From the NCBI RefSeq assembly GCF_006363815.1, contig NZ_RRYT01000011.1, forward strand, positions 1 through 64,000: a stretch of 64,000 bases of DNA, read 5' to 3'. Source of the DNA: Thermomonospora catenispora. GTDB taxonomy: Bacteria > Actinomycetota > Actinomycetes > Streptosporangiales > Streptosporangiaceae. Below are positions 24,793 through 34,691 of the stretch, piece after piece. The position numbers were made by a program, and so were the translations under genes. Below the pieces are notes generated by a model that had not been told where the DNA came from, did no database searches, and worked only from the letters and a program-made list of their open reading frames with translations. Numbering within the stretch: the first letter of the stretch is position 1; each line of letters starts with the position of its first letter.

Positions 24793-24982
24793 GCCGCGGT
24801 CCCCTTCCGTGTCGCCGTGGCGGGGGCGCCCGGGGTGCGCCCCGAGGGTTCGAGGGAGTCATTCCCTCTGTTCACTCAACGCTATCCGGCCCCACTGACA
24901 TTCCTTTCGAACAGAAGATCGACTCAGGATCACTCCCGAGAGCGATCCGCGACCGCCGGTGCGGGATCTAGCCTCGGCTGTC

Positions 24983-26170
24983 ATGAGGGCGGAGGCGACC
25001 GGACGGCGGACGGCGCTGGATGCGGTGCACTCCTGCGGCGGGGTGCTGGTGCGGACGGCGGTCCGGGTGTGCGGGGGCCTGTTCGTGCTGGGCTGCCTGC
25101 TGGTCGGCGGCCCGGTGCCGCAGACGCCGGCGCTGACGGCCGCGGCGGCGGTGTGCCTGCTCGGGGCGGTCAGCGTGCGCAGACTTCCGGAGTGGACGGT
25201 GGCCGCCGGAGCGTCATCGCTGGCGGCCACCGTGGTGATGGGGCTGGGCGACCCGGCGCCGGCGCCGTCGATGGTCGTGGAGCTCCCCGCGCTGCTGGTG
25301 CTGACGATGCGGGCGGTGTGGCGGGTGCCCATGCCGCGGGTGGTGGCGCTGGCGGCGCTGCCCGCCGGCGCGGCGCTGGCGACGCCGGGGCGGCACTCGA
25401 TGCTCGCCGTCGCGGTGCTGTCGGCCCCGCTGATGGTGCTGGTGGCGATGGCGGTCGGCACGGGACTGTACCTGCGGGCGCTGGACGCCCGGCGGGCCCG
25501 GGCGCTGGCCGACGCGCGCCGGGACGAACGCCTGGCGCTGGCCCGGGACCTGCACGACTTCGTCGCCCACCACATCACCGGGATCGTGGTGCAGGCGCAG
25601 GCGGCCCGGTACGCGGCCGGGTCGGGCGCGATGCGCGACCCCGAGCAGGTGGCGGAGATGCTGGGCGCGATCGAACGGGCCGGCACCGAGGCCCTGACGT
25701 CGATGCGGCGGATGGTCGGGCTGCTCCGCAGCGATGGGGACGCCTCGCCGGACGGCGACGCCCGCGGCGGCCCCGTCCACCCGGCCGACGGCCTGGAACG
25801 GCTGGCCGAGCTGGTCGAGAAGTTCACCGATCCGCCCGCCGCGCTGGAGCTGGACCCGCGGGTCGAGGAGTCGGGAGAGCTCCCCGTGCAGATCGCCGCC
25901 ACCGTGCATCGGGTGGTGCAGGAGTCGCTGACCAACGTCCGCAAGCACGCCGCCGACGCCACCGCGGTGCGGGTGGCGGTGCGGCGCCGCCCCGACGGGC
26001 TGGAGGTGACGGTGCACGACGACGGCCGGGGCGGCGGCAGACGGCTGCCCGGCGGCGGGTTCGGGCTGGTGGGGCTGACCGAACGGGTGCAGGCGCTGGG
26101 CGGTGAGCTGCACGCCGGCCCCGACCCGGCCGGAGGCTGGCGGGTGACGGCGTTCCTGCCGCTGTCCTGA
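24983..26170 (+). CDS. Sensor histidine kinase, NarL/DesK type
   Basis: The 395-residue protein has several hydrophobic segments in its first ~160 residues, forming the membrane sensor. A HisKA_3 domain follows with phospho-acceptor LARDLHDFVAHHITGIVVQA, then a HATPase domain with VVQESLTNVRKHA and VHDDGRGGG...GFGLVGLTERV. The ATG at 24983 follows a TAGCCT (-10-like) element by 8 nt with no ribosome site, so the mRNA may be leaderless. No response regulator lies next to it, which is unusual because this class is normally paired. The signal is unknown. Confidence 0.88.
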   Translation: MRAEATGRRTALDAVHSCGGVLVRTAVRVCGGLFVLGCLLVGGPVPQTPALTAAAAVCLLGAVSVRRLPEWTVAAGASSLAATVVMGLGDPAPAPSMVVELPALLVLTMRAVWRVPMPRVVALAALPAGAALATPGRHSMLAVAVLSAPLMVLVAMAVGTGLYLRALDARRARALADARRDERLALARDLHDFVAHHITGIVVQAQAARYAAGSGAMRDPEQVAEMLGAIERAGTEALTSMRRMVGLLRSDGDASPDGDARGGPVHPADGLERLAELVEKFTDPPAALELDPRVEESGELPVQIAATVHRVVQESLTNVRKHAADATAVRVAVRRRPDGLEVTVHDDGRGGGRRLPGGGFGLVGLTERVQALGGELHAGPDPAGGWRVTAFLPLS

Positions 26171-26276
26171 TCGGGCGTCCCGATCGGCCGTCCCGATCGG
26201 CATCGGCGCGGTGGAACGATGGAGGGATGACGATCTTCGTGCCGGCCGCCGTCCGGACGCGGAGGCCGGACGCGCC

Positions 26277-26609
26277 ATGACCCCCTCCGCAGTGTGGATC
26301 CTCGCCGGCGTCGGCTGGCTGCTGGTGGCGGCCGGCCTGTTCCGCGGCCCGGCGGGCGCCGCCCGCACCGCCGCGCTGGCCGCGCACGCGCTCACCCCGG
26401 TCGGGGTGCTGCTGATCACCATGACCCTCGGGTACGGGGCGCTGTTCGCGCTGCTGGCGTTGGTCGCCGAGTGGTGGGCGGCGGTGCTGGTCACGTTGGG
26501 CCGGCCCTGGCGGCTGGCCGATCCGGTGCGGCACGGCACGGCCAGGCTGGCCGCCTGGTTGGCGACGTCCGGAGCGTTGGCCGTCTGGCTGACGGCATTG
26601 ATCGTTTGA
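26277..26609 (+). CDS. Small integral membrane protein
   Basis: The 110-residue protein has three to four hydrophobic stretches (WILAGVGWLLVAAGLF, LTPVGVLLITMTLGYG, ALFALLALVAEWWAAVLVTL and a C-terminal LAAWLATSGALAVWLTALIV). The ATG at 26277 is preceded by GGAGG 11 nt upstream. No family is recognised. It lies 106 nt after the histidine kinase on the same strand and might be cotranscribed with it. Confidence 0.6.
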   Translation: MTPSAVWILAGVGWLLVAAGLFRGPAGAARTAALAAHALTPVGVLLITMTLGYGALFALLALVAEWWAAVLVTLGRPWRLADPVRHGTARLAAWLATSGALAVWLTALIV

Positions 26610-26695
26610 CCTGGGCTTATGAGTTCGGACCCGGCATCGGTCAAAGGTACGTAGCATCGGGGTGAAAAGGGTGCAAAGGACCCCGGAGGTGGCCA

Positions 26696-27379
26696 ATGCC
26701 GTGTGCGCTGTGCGGCGACATCATCCCCTCACAGGTCGCTCGGTGCCCGGCCTGCGGCGCCTGGGCCCGGCGGCGCGACTTCCGCTCCGTCGGCGTGGCG
26801 GTGTTCATGCTGCTGGGCTTCAACGCGTTCATCGCCTTCGGCACGGGGATCAGCCTGCTGCGGCTGGACTCACCGCTGGCCGAGCTGACCAGGGACGGCT
26901 ATGACGCCGCCGCCACCGCGCGGGCGCTGGCCGCCTACGCGGACGTGTTCACCGTCTCCGCGGTGCTGGCCGCCATCACCGGCGCGCTGTACCTGATCTG
27001 GCTGTGGCGGGTGGCCGGGCAGGCCGCCGGGCCGCGCCCCTATCCCCGGGGCTGGGTGGTGCTCGGCTGGCTGATCCCGGTGGTCAACCTGGTGCTGCCG
27101 CCCCGGATCGTGCACGACCTGTGGGTGAGCAGCGGCCGGTTCACCATGGCCGGGCGGCATGCGGTGGGGGCGGTGGTGCTCGTTTGGTGGGTCAGCCTGC
27201 TGGCGGCGTTCGGGCTGGGTCAGGCGTTCCCCACTGGCGCCGAGAGCCTGCCGGAGGCCCGGTTCAGCGTGCACATGGGAGTCGCGGCGGCGGCCTGCCA
27301 GGCGCTGGCGGCGGCGCTGTGCATGGTGTCGGTCTTCCAGATCACCCGGTTGCAGCTGACTCGCCCCGTGGCGACCTGA
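26696..27379 (+). CDS. DUF4328 membrane protein with N-terminal zinc ribbon
   Basis: The 227-residue protein starts with a four-cysteine zinc ribbon (C3, C6, C17, C20 in CALCG and CPACG). About five membrane segments follow, with the DUF4328 pattern LYLIWLWRVAGQA, GWVVLGWLIPVVNLVLPPRIVHDLWV and VVLVWWVSLLAAFGLG. It starts at ATG 26696 with GGAGG 6 nt upstream. The function of DUF4328 is not established. Confidence 0.82.
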   Translation: MPCALCGDIIPSQVARCPACGAWARRRDFRSVGVAVFMLLGFNAFIAFGTGISLLRLDSPLAELTRDGYDAAATARALAAYADVFTVSAVLAAITGALYLIWLWRVAGQAAGPRPYPRGWVVLGWLIPVVNLVLPPRIVHDLWVSSGRFTMAGRHAVGAVVLVWWVSLLAAFGLGQAFPTGAESLPEARFSVHMGVAAAACQALAAALCMVSVFQITRLQLTRPVAT

Positions 27380-27690
27380 GCACAGAACGGCCGGGTGGGC
27401 GCGACGACGTCCCCCGGCCGCCGTCGGACGACGGCCGGGCGAGCGGGTCGTGGCGGGATGGAACCGACGCCGTGCGCGCCGGCCGGTCCCATCCCGGTGA
27501 GACCGTCGCGGCGTTTCCTCAGCGGCGGTCATATGCACATCGCCGGGCTCATCACGGTGGCGCCGCCGACGCTCATCCTGAGCATCTGCAATGTGCTCCA
27601 GATCGCGACCGATCTGTGTCGTGCGCCACGATTTCCCGCGCTTCATCGAGTGATCGGAATACGCTCGCCGGGCCGATCGCCGAGGGGCAG
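27380..27690. other. Non-coding spacer between convergent genes
   Basis: No convincing gene. The stretch 27533-27660 is lower in GC and can be read as MHIAGLITVAPPTLILSICN on the plus strand. That frame runs into the sortase terminator without a family match or ribosome site. Confidence 0.4.
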
Positions 27691-27738
27691 AAAAAACGCT
27701 CGCCCGGCCCTGCGCCGAAACGCAGGGCCGGGCGAGCG
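27691..27738 (-). terminator. Intrinsic terminator after the sortase gene
   Basis: A perfect 18-bp stem (27697-27714 with 27721-27738) and 6-nt loop is followed on the minus strand by six U residues (27696-27691). It begins 6 nt after the sortase stop. It is the only U-tract terminator seen in the window. Confidence 0.93.
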
Positions 27739-27744
27739 CGTGAA

Positions 27745-28392
27745 TCAGGCGGCCACCATCGTCGCGTAGACGATGAGATTGTCCTTGTAGTGGCCGGACT
27801 GCGGGTCGAATGCGCCCCCACAGGTCACCAGGCGCAACGCCGCATGGTCCAGCTGCTCGCCGAACACCTGCTGGTGCGGGAACGCGTTCTTGTCCACCCG
27901 CTTGAGCTCGGTGACGGCGAACGTCACGGTGGAGCCGTCCTCCCGGGTGATCTGGATCTTGTCGCCCTTGGTCAGCTCCTTGAGGCGGTAGAACACCGCC
28001 GGCTTCTTGTTGGCGTCGACGTGTCCCAAGATGACCGCGGGGCCGGCCTCACCCGGGGTCACGCCTTCGGAGTACCAGCCGGCGAGGTTGGGCCGGGACA
28101 GCGGCGGCTCCTCCACCCGGCCGTTGGGCAGCAGCCCGACCCCCTCCACCGGGGCCGAGACGCCGATCTTGGGGATGGCGATCCGGGTGGGCTTGGACTC
28201 GCCCAGCGGCACGACGCCCGCCGCCTGAGTGGTGTCCTGGCTGTCGGCCGCGGGTGCGGAGGACGACGGACCGGCGGGAGCCGCGTCTTTGTCCTCACTG
28301 CCGCAGGCGGTCAGCAAGGATGCGGTGAGCAGCACGCCGGTCGCCGCGCCCAGGGCGCGGCGACCGACGGCCGCGGCGAAGCGTCCGGCCAA
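27745..28392 (-). CDS. Class F sortase
   Basis: The 215-residue product is a sortase of the actinobacterial class F type. It has a lipobox LTAC (Cys 30), a Ser/Ala/Pro linker, the core IAIPKIGVSAPVEGVG, the catalytic His 124 in VILGHVD and the catalytic Cys 191 in RLVTCGG. Where many sortases have Arg, the HYKDN segment has Lys 203, so the Arg of the triad is not obvious. It starts at TTG 28392, 2 nt after the upstream stop; no later start keeps the signal peptide. It shares an operon with a probable surface protein, its likely substrate. Confidence 0.87.
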   Translation of the reverse strand: MAGRFAAAVGRRALGAATGVLLTASLLTACGSEDKDAAPAGPSSSAPAADSQDTTQAAGVVPLGESKPTRIAIPKIGVSAPVEGVGLLPNGRVEEPPLSRPNLAGWYSEGVTPGEAGPAVILGHVDANKKPAVFYRLKELTKGDKIQITREDGSTVTFAVTELKRVDKNAFPHQQVFGEQLDHAALRLVTCGGAFDPQSGHYKDNLIVYATMVAA

Positions 28393-28394
28393 CG

Positions 28395-29246
28395 TTACGA
28401 ACGCCCCCGCACCATCCGACGACGCAGCACGACGGCGCCCAGGCCGGCGGCGAGCGCCGCACCGGCGCCGGCGGCCGCCAGCGGCATGGCCGAGCCGTTC
28501 TTCTCGGCCATGTACAGGGTCCCGTCACCGGTGTTGATCGGGCCGGTGGGGATCTTGGTGCTCGGCTTGGGCTTCATGTTGTTGTTGTCGCCCTTGTCCG
28601 GGTTGGTCGTGTACTTGACCGAGCCGTGGCCCTTGCAGATCACCGTGGCGGTGGTCGGGTTCGGCAGGTTCTTCTTGAACACGCCGGTGGCCCGCCACTT
28701 GTTCTCGCCGATCTTGGTGACCTTCAGCGGGCTCTGGGTGAAGCCGTTGCCGGTGATGGTCACCGAGGTCGGGCAGGTCACCGTGAAGGTGGTGCTGCCG
28801 CCCGGCACCACCCGGCGGGTGGACAGCTGCACGTCGTCGTAGCCGAAGGAGAAGGTCGGCCTGGTCGGGGTCGGCGTCGGCGTGGGCCGGTCCGGCCGCT
28901 TGCCCGGGGTGGTGGTCAGCGACAGGACGGCGCTGCCGCCCTCGATCTGGCAGGTCCACTTGGCGACGTAGGTCTTGCCCGGGGTCAGGTTGGACCGGGT
29001 CTTGCCCTGGGCGATCCAGGTGGTGGGCTGCCCGCGGAACTGGGGCGGCGACACGAACAGGCCGCTGTCGGACTGCAGCTGCGGAGCGGTGGTGCAGCCC
29101 TTGGCGGTCAGGGTGAGCGTGTCACCGGGGTAGAACGGGTTCGGGGAGGCCGAAATCGACGGCTGTGTCGCGGCGGACACAGGACCGGCGAAAACGAGCG
29201 CGGCGGCGGCCGCGCCGGCACCGGCCAGAGCGAAGGTCTTGCGCAT
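28395..29246 (-). CDS. Secreted cell-surface protein with C-terminal membrane anchor
   Basis: The 283-residue protein has a signal peptide (MRKTFALAGAG...VSAA) and two Ig-like or bacterial-adhesin-like beta segments with paired cysteines. A Pro-Thr repeat linker (TPTPTPTRP) divides them. The C-terminus has a hydrophobic span (LAAAGAGAALAAGLGAVVL) and an arginine-rich RRRMVRGRS tail. That is a sortase-type sorting layout, but no LPxTG motif precedes the membrane span; the nearest candidates are IPTGP and GDGTLYM. It starts at ATG 29246 and is followed after 2 nt by the sortase gene. Confidence 0.75.
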   Translation of the reverse strand: MRKTFALAGAGAAAAALVFAGPVSAATQPSISASPNPFYPGDTLTLTAKGCTTAPQLQSDSGLFVSPPQFRGQPTTWIAQGKTRSNLTPGKTYVAKWTCQIEGGSAVLSLTTTPGKRPDRPTPTPTPTRPTFSFGYDDVQLSTRRVVPGGSTTFTVTCPTSVTITGNGFTQSPLKVTKIGENKWRATGVFKKNLPNPTTATVICKGHGSVKYTTNPDKGDNNNMKPKPSTKIPTGPINTGDGTLYMAEKNGSAMPLAAAGAGAALAAGLGAVVLRRRMVRGRS

Positions 29247-29506
29247 GTTTCTCCGTAACTCTCTCGGAACTTACGGACTCGGCCACCGTCTACGACGCAT
29301 CAATGCGGCTCATGGTTGACGAATTTCGCCGCGTTATACGATTGAGATGTTTGAAACCGGTGGCCGGAGCCCAGGATCATACAGATAGGGACCGACGCTC
29401 GCTCCCATTCCGGACGCCGATGGCCGGAAACGGCCAACGCGAATCTCGCCCGAAGAACGCCGAGCCTCCTTCGACGACAACTGTCTCAATTCAGAGAAAC
29501 CGCTGG

Positions 29507-30982
29507 TCAGACGTCTATCGGCGCACGGGTCGCGGCGGCCTCGGCCGGCCCGGCGGACGGCGCCCGACCTCCCCACCAGAGAGTGATCGAGATCACGAAC
29601 GACAGCGCGGCCAGGGCGGCGCCGATCGCGAACGCCACGGTGTAGCCGGAGGTCAGCGCCTGGGCGGCCGGGATCCCGGCGGCGTGCAGCTCCCCGGCGC
29701 GGGCCGCCGCCAGGGCCATCACGGTGGCCGAGCCGAACGCCGCGCCGATCTGCTGGGTGGTGTTGAACAGGCCGGACACCACTCCGGAGTCCTCCTCGGT
29801 GGCGCCCGACATGCCCAGCCCGGCCATCGCCGGCAGCGCCAGCCCGCTGCCCAGGCCGGCCACCATCATGGGGCCGAGCAGGTCGATCAGGTACCTGCCG
29901 TCGTGCGGCGTCCGCGACAACCATCCCAGCCCGACGGCGATCAGCACCAGCCCGACGGTCAGCACGGCCCGCCCGCCGAACCGGGCGGTCAGCCGGGTGG
30001 AGACCAGCAACGACACCAGTCCGATCACGACGGCGACGGGGAACATCCCCCACCCGGTCCGCGCCGCCCCGTACCCGAGCACCTGCTGCATGTAGAGGGC
30101 GACGACGACCTGGAAGCCGAACATGCCGGCGACGGTGAGCAGCTGGACCAGGTTCGCGCCGGCGACGTCGCGCGAGCGCAGCACCCGCAGCCGCAGCAGC
30201 GGCCGGGCGGCGGTCGCCTGGCGGACCACGAAGGCGACCAGCAGCGCCAGGGCGAGCGCGCCCAGGCCGAGGGTGCGCGCCGAGACCCAGCCGTGCCGCT
30301 CGGTCGCGATGATGGCGTAGACGGCCAGCATCAGCCCGGCGGTGACCAGCACGGCCCCCAGCACATCGGCGCCGCCGCGCAGTCCCGGGCCCCGGTCGGC
30401 GACCAGCACGACGGCCGCCAGCCCGCCGACGACCACGCCCACCGGCACGTTCACGAAGAAGATCCAGTGCCAGTTCAGCACGTCGGTGAGCACTCCCCCG
30501 GCGATCAGGCCGAGCGAGGCCCCGGCCGCGCCCACGGAGGCGTGCGCGCCGATCGCCCGGGCCCGTTCGCGCGGCTCGGCGAACAGCAGCACCACCATGC
30601 CGAGCCCCACCGCCGAGGCCAGCGCGCCTCCGGCGCCCTGCAGGAAGCGGGCGGCGATCAGCAGCTCCGGGGATGCGGCCAGGCCGCACAGCAGCGAGGC
30701 GAGCGTGAAGACGGCCACCCCGGCCAGGAACACCCTCGTGCGGCCGAGCAGGTCGCCCAGCCGGCCGGCGAGCAGCAGCATGCCGGCGAACGGGATCAGG
30801 TAGGCGTTGATCACCCAGGCCGACCCGGAGGCCGACAGGCCCAGGTCCGCCTGGATGACGGGCAGCGCCACGGTGACGATCGTCCCGTCCAGGATGATCA
30901 TCATCGAGGCGGTGCAGATCAGGACCAGGGCGAGCCACCGCGAGCGCGCGCCGGGCGGTCGAGCGGTCCTCTCGTCGGTCAT
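29507..30982 (-). CDS. MFS drug exporter, DHA2 (14-TM) family
   Basis: The 491-residue protein is an EmrB/QacA-like proton-coupled exporter. It has the motif LDGTIVTVALPVIQADLG in TM1, the loop GRLGDLLGRTRVF (motif A) and GFLNWRWIF-like DVLNWHWIFFVNVPVG. It also has the family-typical late motif GLGMSGATEEDSGVVSGLFNTTQQIGAAFG. The ATG at 30982 has GGAGGAG upstream. A symmetrical operator-like site lies 38 nt upstream at 31021-31048, so a TetR-type repressor probably controls it. No such regulator gene is adjacent. Confidence 0.9.
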   Translation of the reverse strand: MTDERTARPPGARSRWLALVLICTASMMIILDGTIVTVALPVIQADLGLSASGSAWVINAYLIPFAGMLLLAGRLGDLLGRTRVFLAGVAVFTLASLLCGLAASPELLIAARFLQGAGGALASAVGLGMVVLLFAEPRERARAIGAHASVGAAGASLGLIAGGVLTDVLNWHWIFFVNVPVGVVVGGLAAVVLVADRGPGLRGGADVLGAVLVTAGLMLAVYAIIATERHGWVSARTLGLGALALALLVAFVVRQATAARPLLRLRVLRSRDVAGANLVQLLTVAGMFGFQVVVALYMQQVLGYGAARTGWGMFPVAVVIGLVSLLVSTRLTARFGGRAVLTVGLVLIAVGLGWLSRTPHDGRYLIDLLGPMMVAGLGSGLALPAMAGLGMSGATEEDSGVVSGLFNTTQQIGAAFGSATVMALAAARAGELHAAGIPAAQALTSGYTVAFAIGAALAALSFVISITLWWGGRAPSAGPAEAAATRAPIDV

Positions 30983-31020
30983 CGGTCTCCTCCTTCGCTC
31001 TGACGACGGATAAGACGCTA

Positions 31021-31048
31021 ACAGATAGTTTCGTTACAGACTATCTGT
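31021..31048. promoter_or_regulatory. Operator-like inverted repeat upstream of the MFS gene
   Basis: The arms ACAGATAGT (31021-31029) and ACTATCTGT (31040-31048) are exact complements separated by 10 nt. The site is AT-richer than its surroundings and lies in the MFS promoter region, fitting a TetR-family operator. Between it and the next gene (31049-31325) no coding sequence is supported. Confidence 0.6.
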
Positions 31049-31325
31049 CGATGACCGTTCCTCTCCGGATTCGCTCACGAGCGGACGGCGTTCCCGCGAC
31101 CCCGGACGCGTCGGACGGCCGGAGCAGGGCGGCCCGCCGGTCCGCCACGGCATCGCGCCGCGCCGGGCGCACGCCCGGGGCGCAGAGAAGACGCTCGCCG
31201 AAGAGCCGCGGCCGATCACCGGAGGCCCGCGAGAGATCCGCGGCGCGCGACCGCACCGGCCGGCGGCGGACGATGGGGTCCGAACGCGCGGCGGGCGCAT
31301 CCGCCGCGCCGGGGCCGGTACGCGG

Positions 31326-31715
31326 TCAGCCGAGCATGCGGGCGATCTGGTCGGCGGCCAGCGCGGGCCGGCCGACGTCGCCGGTGCCGCCGCCCGCCCA
31401 CAGATAGCGCCAGCCGTCACCGGCGAACATGGCCACCACCATCACCTGCCGCCGGGTCACCGGATGGGTCACGTGCAGCACCGACTCGCCCGGCCCGGTC
31501 AGCCTCCAGCTCAGCCCGCGGACCTCGACCTCGTACGCCAGCGCGGCCAGATAGTGCCGGCGCGCCTCGGCCATCTCCCGGGCGCCGAACGGGGGCAAGT
31601 CAGCTGCCTCGCCGGTGCGAAAGGCCCACAACCCATGACAGTCTGCGCACAGACGGTGACATAAGGCAACCCCGTCCCAAGGATGACCGCTAATGCCCAA
31701 GCGGCCGCCACCCAT
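31326..31715 (-). CDS. Hypothetical protein
   Basis: The product is 129 residues from ATG 31715, or 82 residues from ATG 31574 (MAEARRHYLAALAYEVEV). The C-terminal part looks like a real folded domain (GLSWRLTGPG, RRQVMVVAMFAGDGWRYLWAGGG, LAADQIARMLG). The N-terminal 45 residues contain a CHRLCADCHG cysteine cluster. Neither start has a good ribosome site, and the upstream DNA (31600-31800) is less GC-rich than average. Another frame (31511-31756) encodes a membrane-like peptide MNEPAIVPLRPVDLWVAAAW. A frameshifted or two-gene arrangement is therefore possible. Family unknown. Confidence 0.5.
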   Translation of the reverse strand: MGGGRLGISGHPWDGVALCHRLCADCHGLWAFRTGEAADLPPFGAREMAEARRHYLAALAYEVEVRGLSWRLTGPGESVLHVTHPVTRRQVMVVAMFAGDGWRYLWAGGGTGDVGRPALAADQIARMLG

Positions 31716-31891
31716 AGATCAACCGGCCGCAACGGGACAATAGCGGGTTCGTTCACACGATTTCGTCCTTACGCAGACGTCGTGTTCGCTCCGCCGGTTC
31801 CCCGTGCCCGATCCTCGGACGTTCAGGCGATCTGCCGGAAATCTCCTCGCTAGGGTTGCCCTCGGCAGACAACGGACTTCACAGGACGGCG

Positions 31892-33531
<1,640 letters not shown>

Positions 33532-33559
<28 letters not shown>

Positions 33560-34497
33560 CTGCGGATCCACCGGTCCAGCTCGGTGAACACCTGCTCGCG
33601 GGCCTCCTTGCCGGACAGCACCAGGTCGTGGATGCCGTCCTTGATCCGCACCACCGTCACGCGCGGGCCGAGCTTGGGCGCCCAGCAGGCGATGTGATCC
33701 ACGTCCAGCACGATGTCGGCGACCGACACCGCCTGCTCGGCGGCCCTGCCGCGGGCGCTGCGGGTGGAGGCCATCACCAGCACCGGCGCGTCGATCTCCA
33801 ACCCGGCGTGCAGCCGGGCGTGCGCCCGCCGGATCGCCGCCAGCCAGGCCGCCCGCACCGGGAACCCGAACATCGGCTTCCAGTTCAGGTCGAAGTCCCA
33901 CTCCCCCTCGTAGTCGCGGTGCAGGTGGCGGACGTACAGCCCGGCGCGGGGCGAGGGCAGCTTGACGGTGGGCCAGCGCGCCCGCAGGGCCTTGGAGAGC
34001 ACATCGCCCGCGATCCGCACCGGCGCGGGGATGTTCATGTCGAAGAACGGGCTGTTGAGGAACAGGCCCTGCACCAGGCCCTTCCCCTTGACCCGGTCGG
34101 CCCACAGCGAGGTGGTCAGCCCGCCGGTGGAGTGGGCGTTGATCAGCAGCACGTCGTGCCCGTCCGCCTCACGGATGATCCGCACCGCCTCGTCGATCTC
34201 GGTGAAGTACTCGCTGAGGCTGTGGATGAAGTTGGGCGTCTGGTGGGGCAGCAGGGACCGGCCGTACTTGCGCAGGTCGAGGGCGTAGAAGTCGAACCCG
34301 CGCTCCACATAGAAGTCGGCCAGGTGTCGCTGGAAGAAGTAGTCCACGAAGCCGTGCACGTACAGCACCGCCCGCCGGGTGGGGGCGGCGGCCCGCCGCC
34401 GCACCAGGGTGGCGATGACCTCCCCCTCGAAGTCCTCCCCCAGCGGCAGCACGATCGCCTCGTACTCGGGACCGAGCACGTCCTCCTTAACGTCCAC
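33532..34497 (-). CDS. Alpha/beta hydrolase (lysophospholipase-like)
   Basis: The 321-residue protein is a serine hydrolase with the oxyanion region VLYVHGFVDYFFQ, the nucleophile elbow NAHSTGG, the ALDLRKYGRS strand, the acid segment near DIVLDVDH and the histidine in KDGIHDLVLSG. GTG 34497 with GGGAAGGGAG is preferred to ATG 34524, which has no ribosome site. Substrate unknown; relatives act on monoacylglycerols or lysophospholipids. Its 3' end overlaps the kinase gene tail to tail by 28 nt. Confidence 0.85.
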
Positions 34498-34691
34498 GGC
34501 GGCTCCCTTCCCGTCCCATCGCATGTGTCGGGGTCAGCGTAGATCACCCCGGCGGGCGGGAAACGGCCGTGTGACGCCGCACAGGCTCGATAACGACTTG
34601 GAGACTGCTTGCAAAAGCTTTCTTAAGGGAAAGAACGTCGTAGATCGCGCTGTGCTTGCATGAACTCTGCCATCGACCGCAGGGAGGACCA

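Noticed and set aside
26227-26280. 17-codon frame MTIFVPAAVRTRRPDAP whose stop overlaps the next start (ATGA)
   Set aside because: The GGAGGG before it touches the ATG, leaving no spacing for a ribosome site, and the peptide has no features. It could be a leader, but support is too weak.
31034-31420. Minus-strand 128-codon frame overlapping the hypothetical gene
   Set aside because: It is Arg/Pro/Ala-rich without domain features and conflicts with the better frame at 31326-31715.
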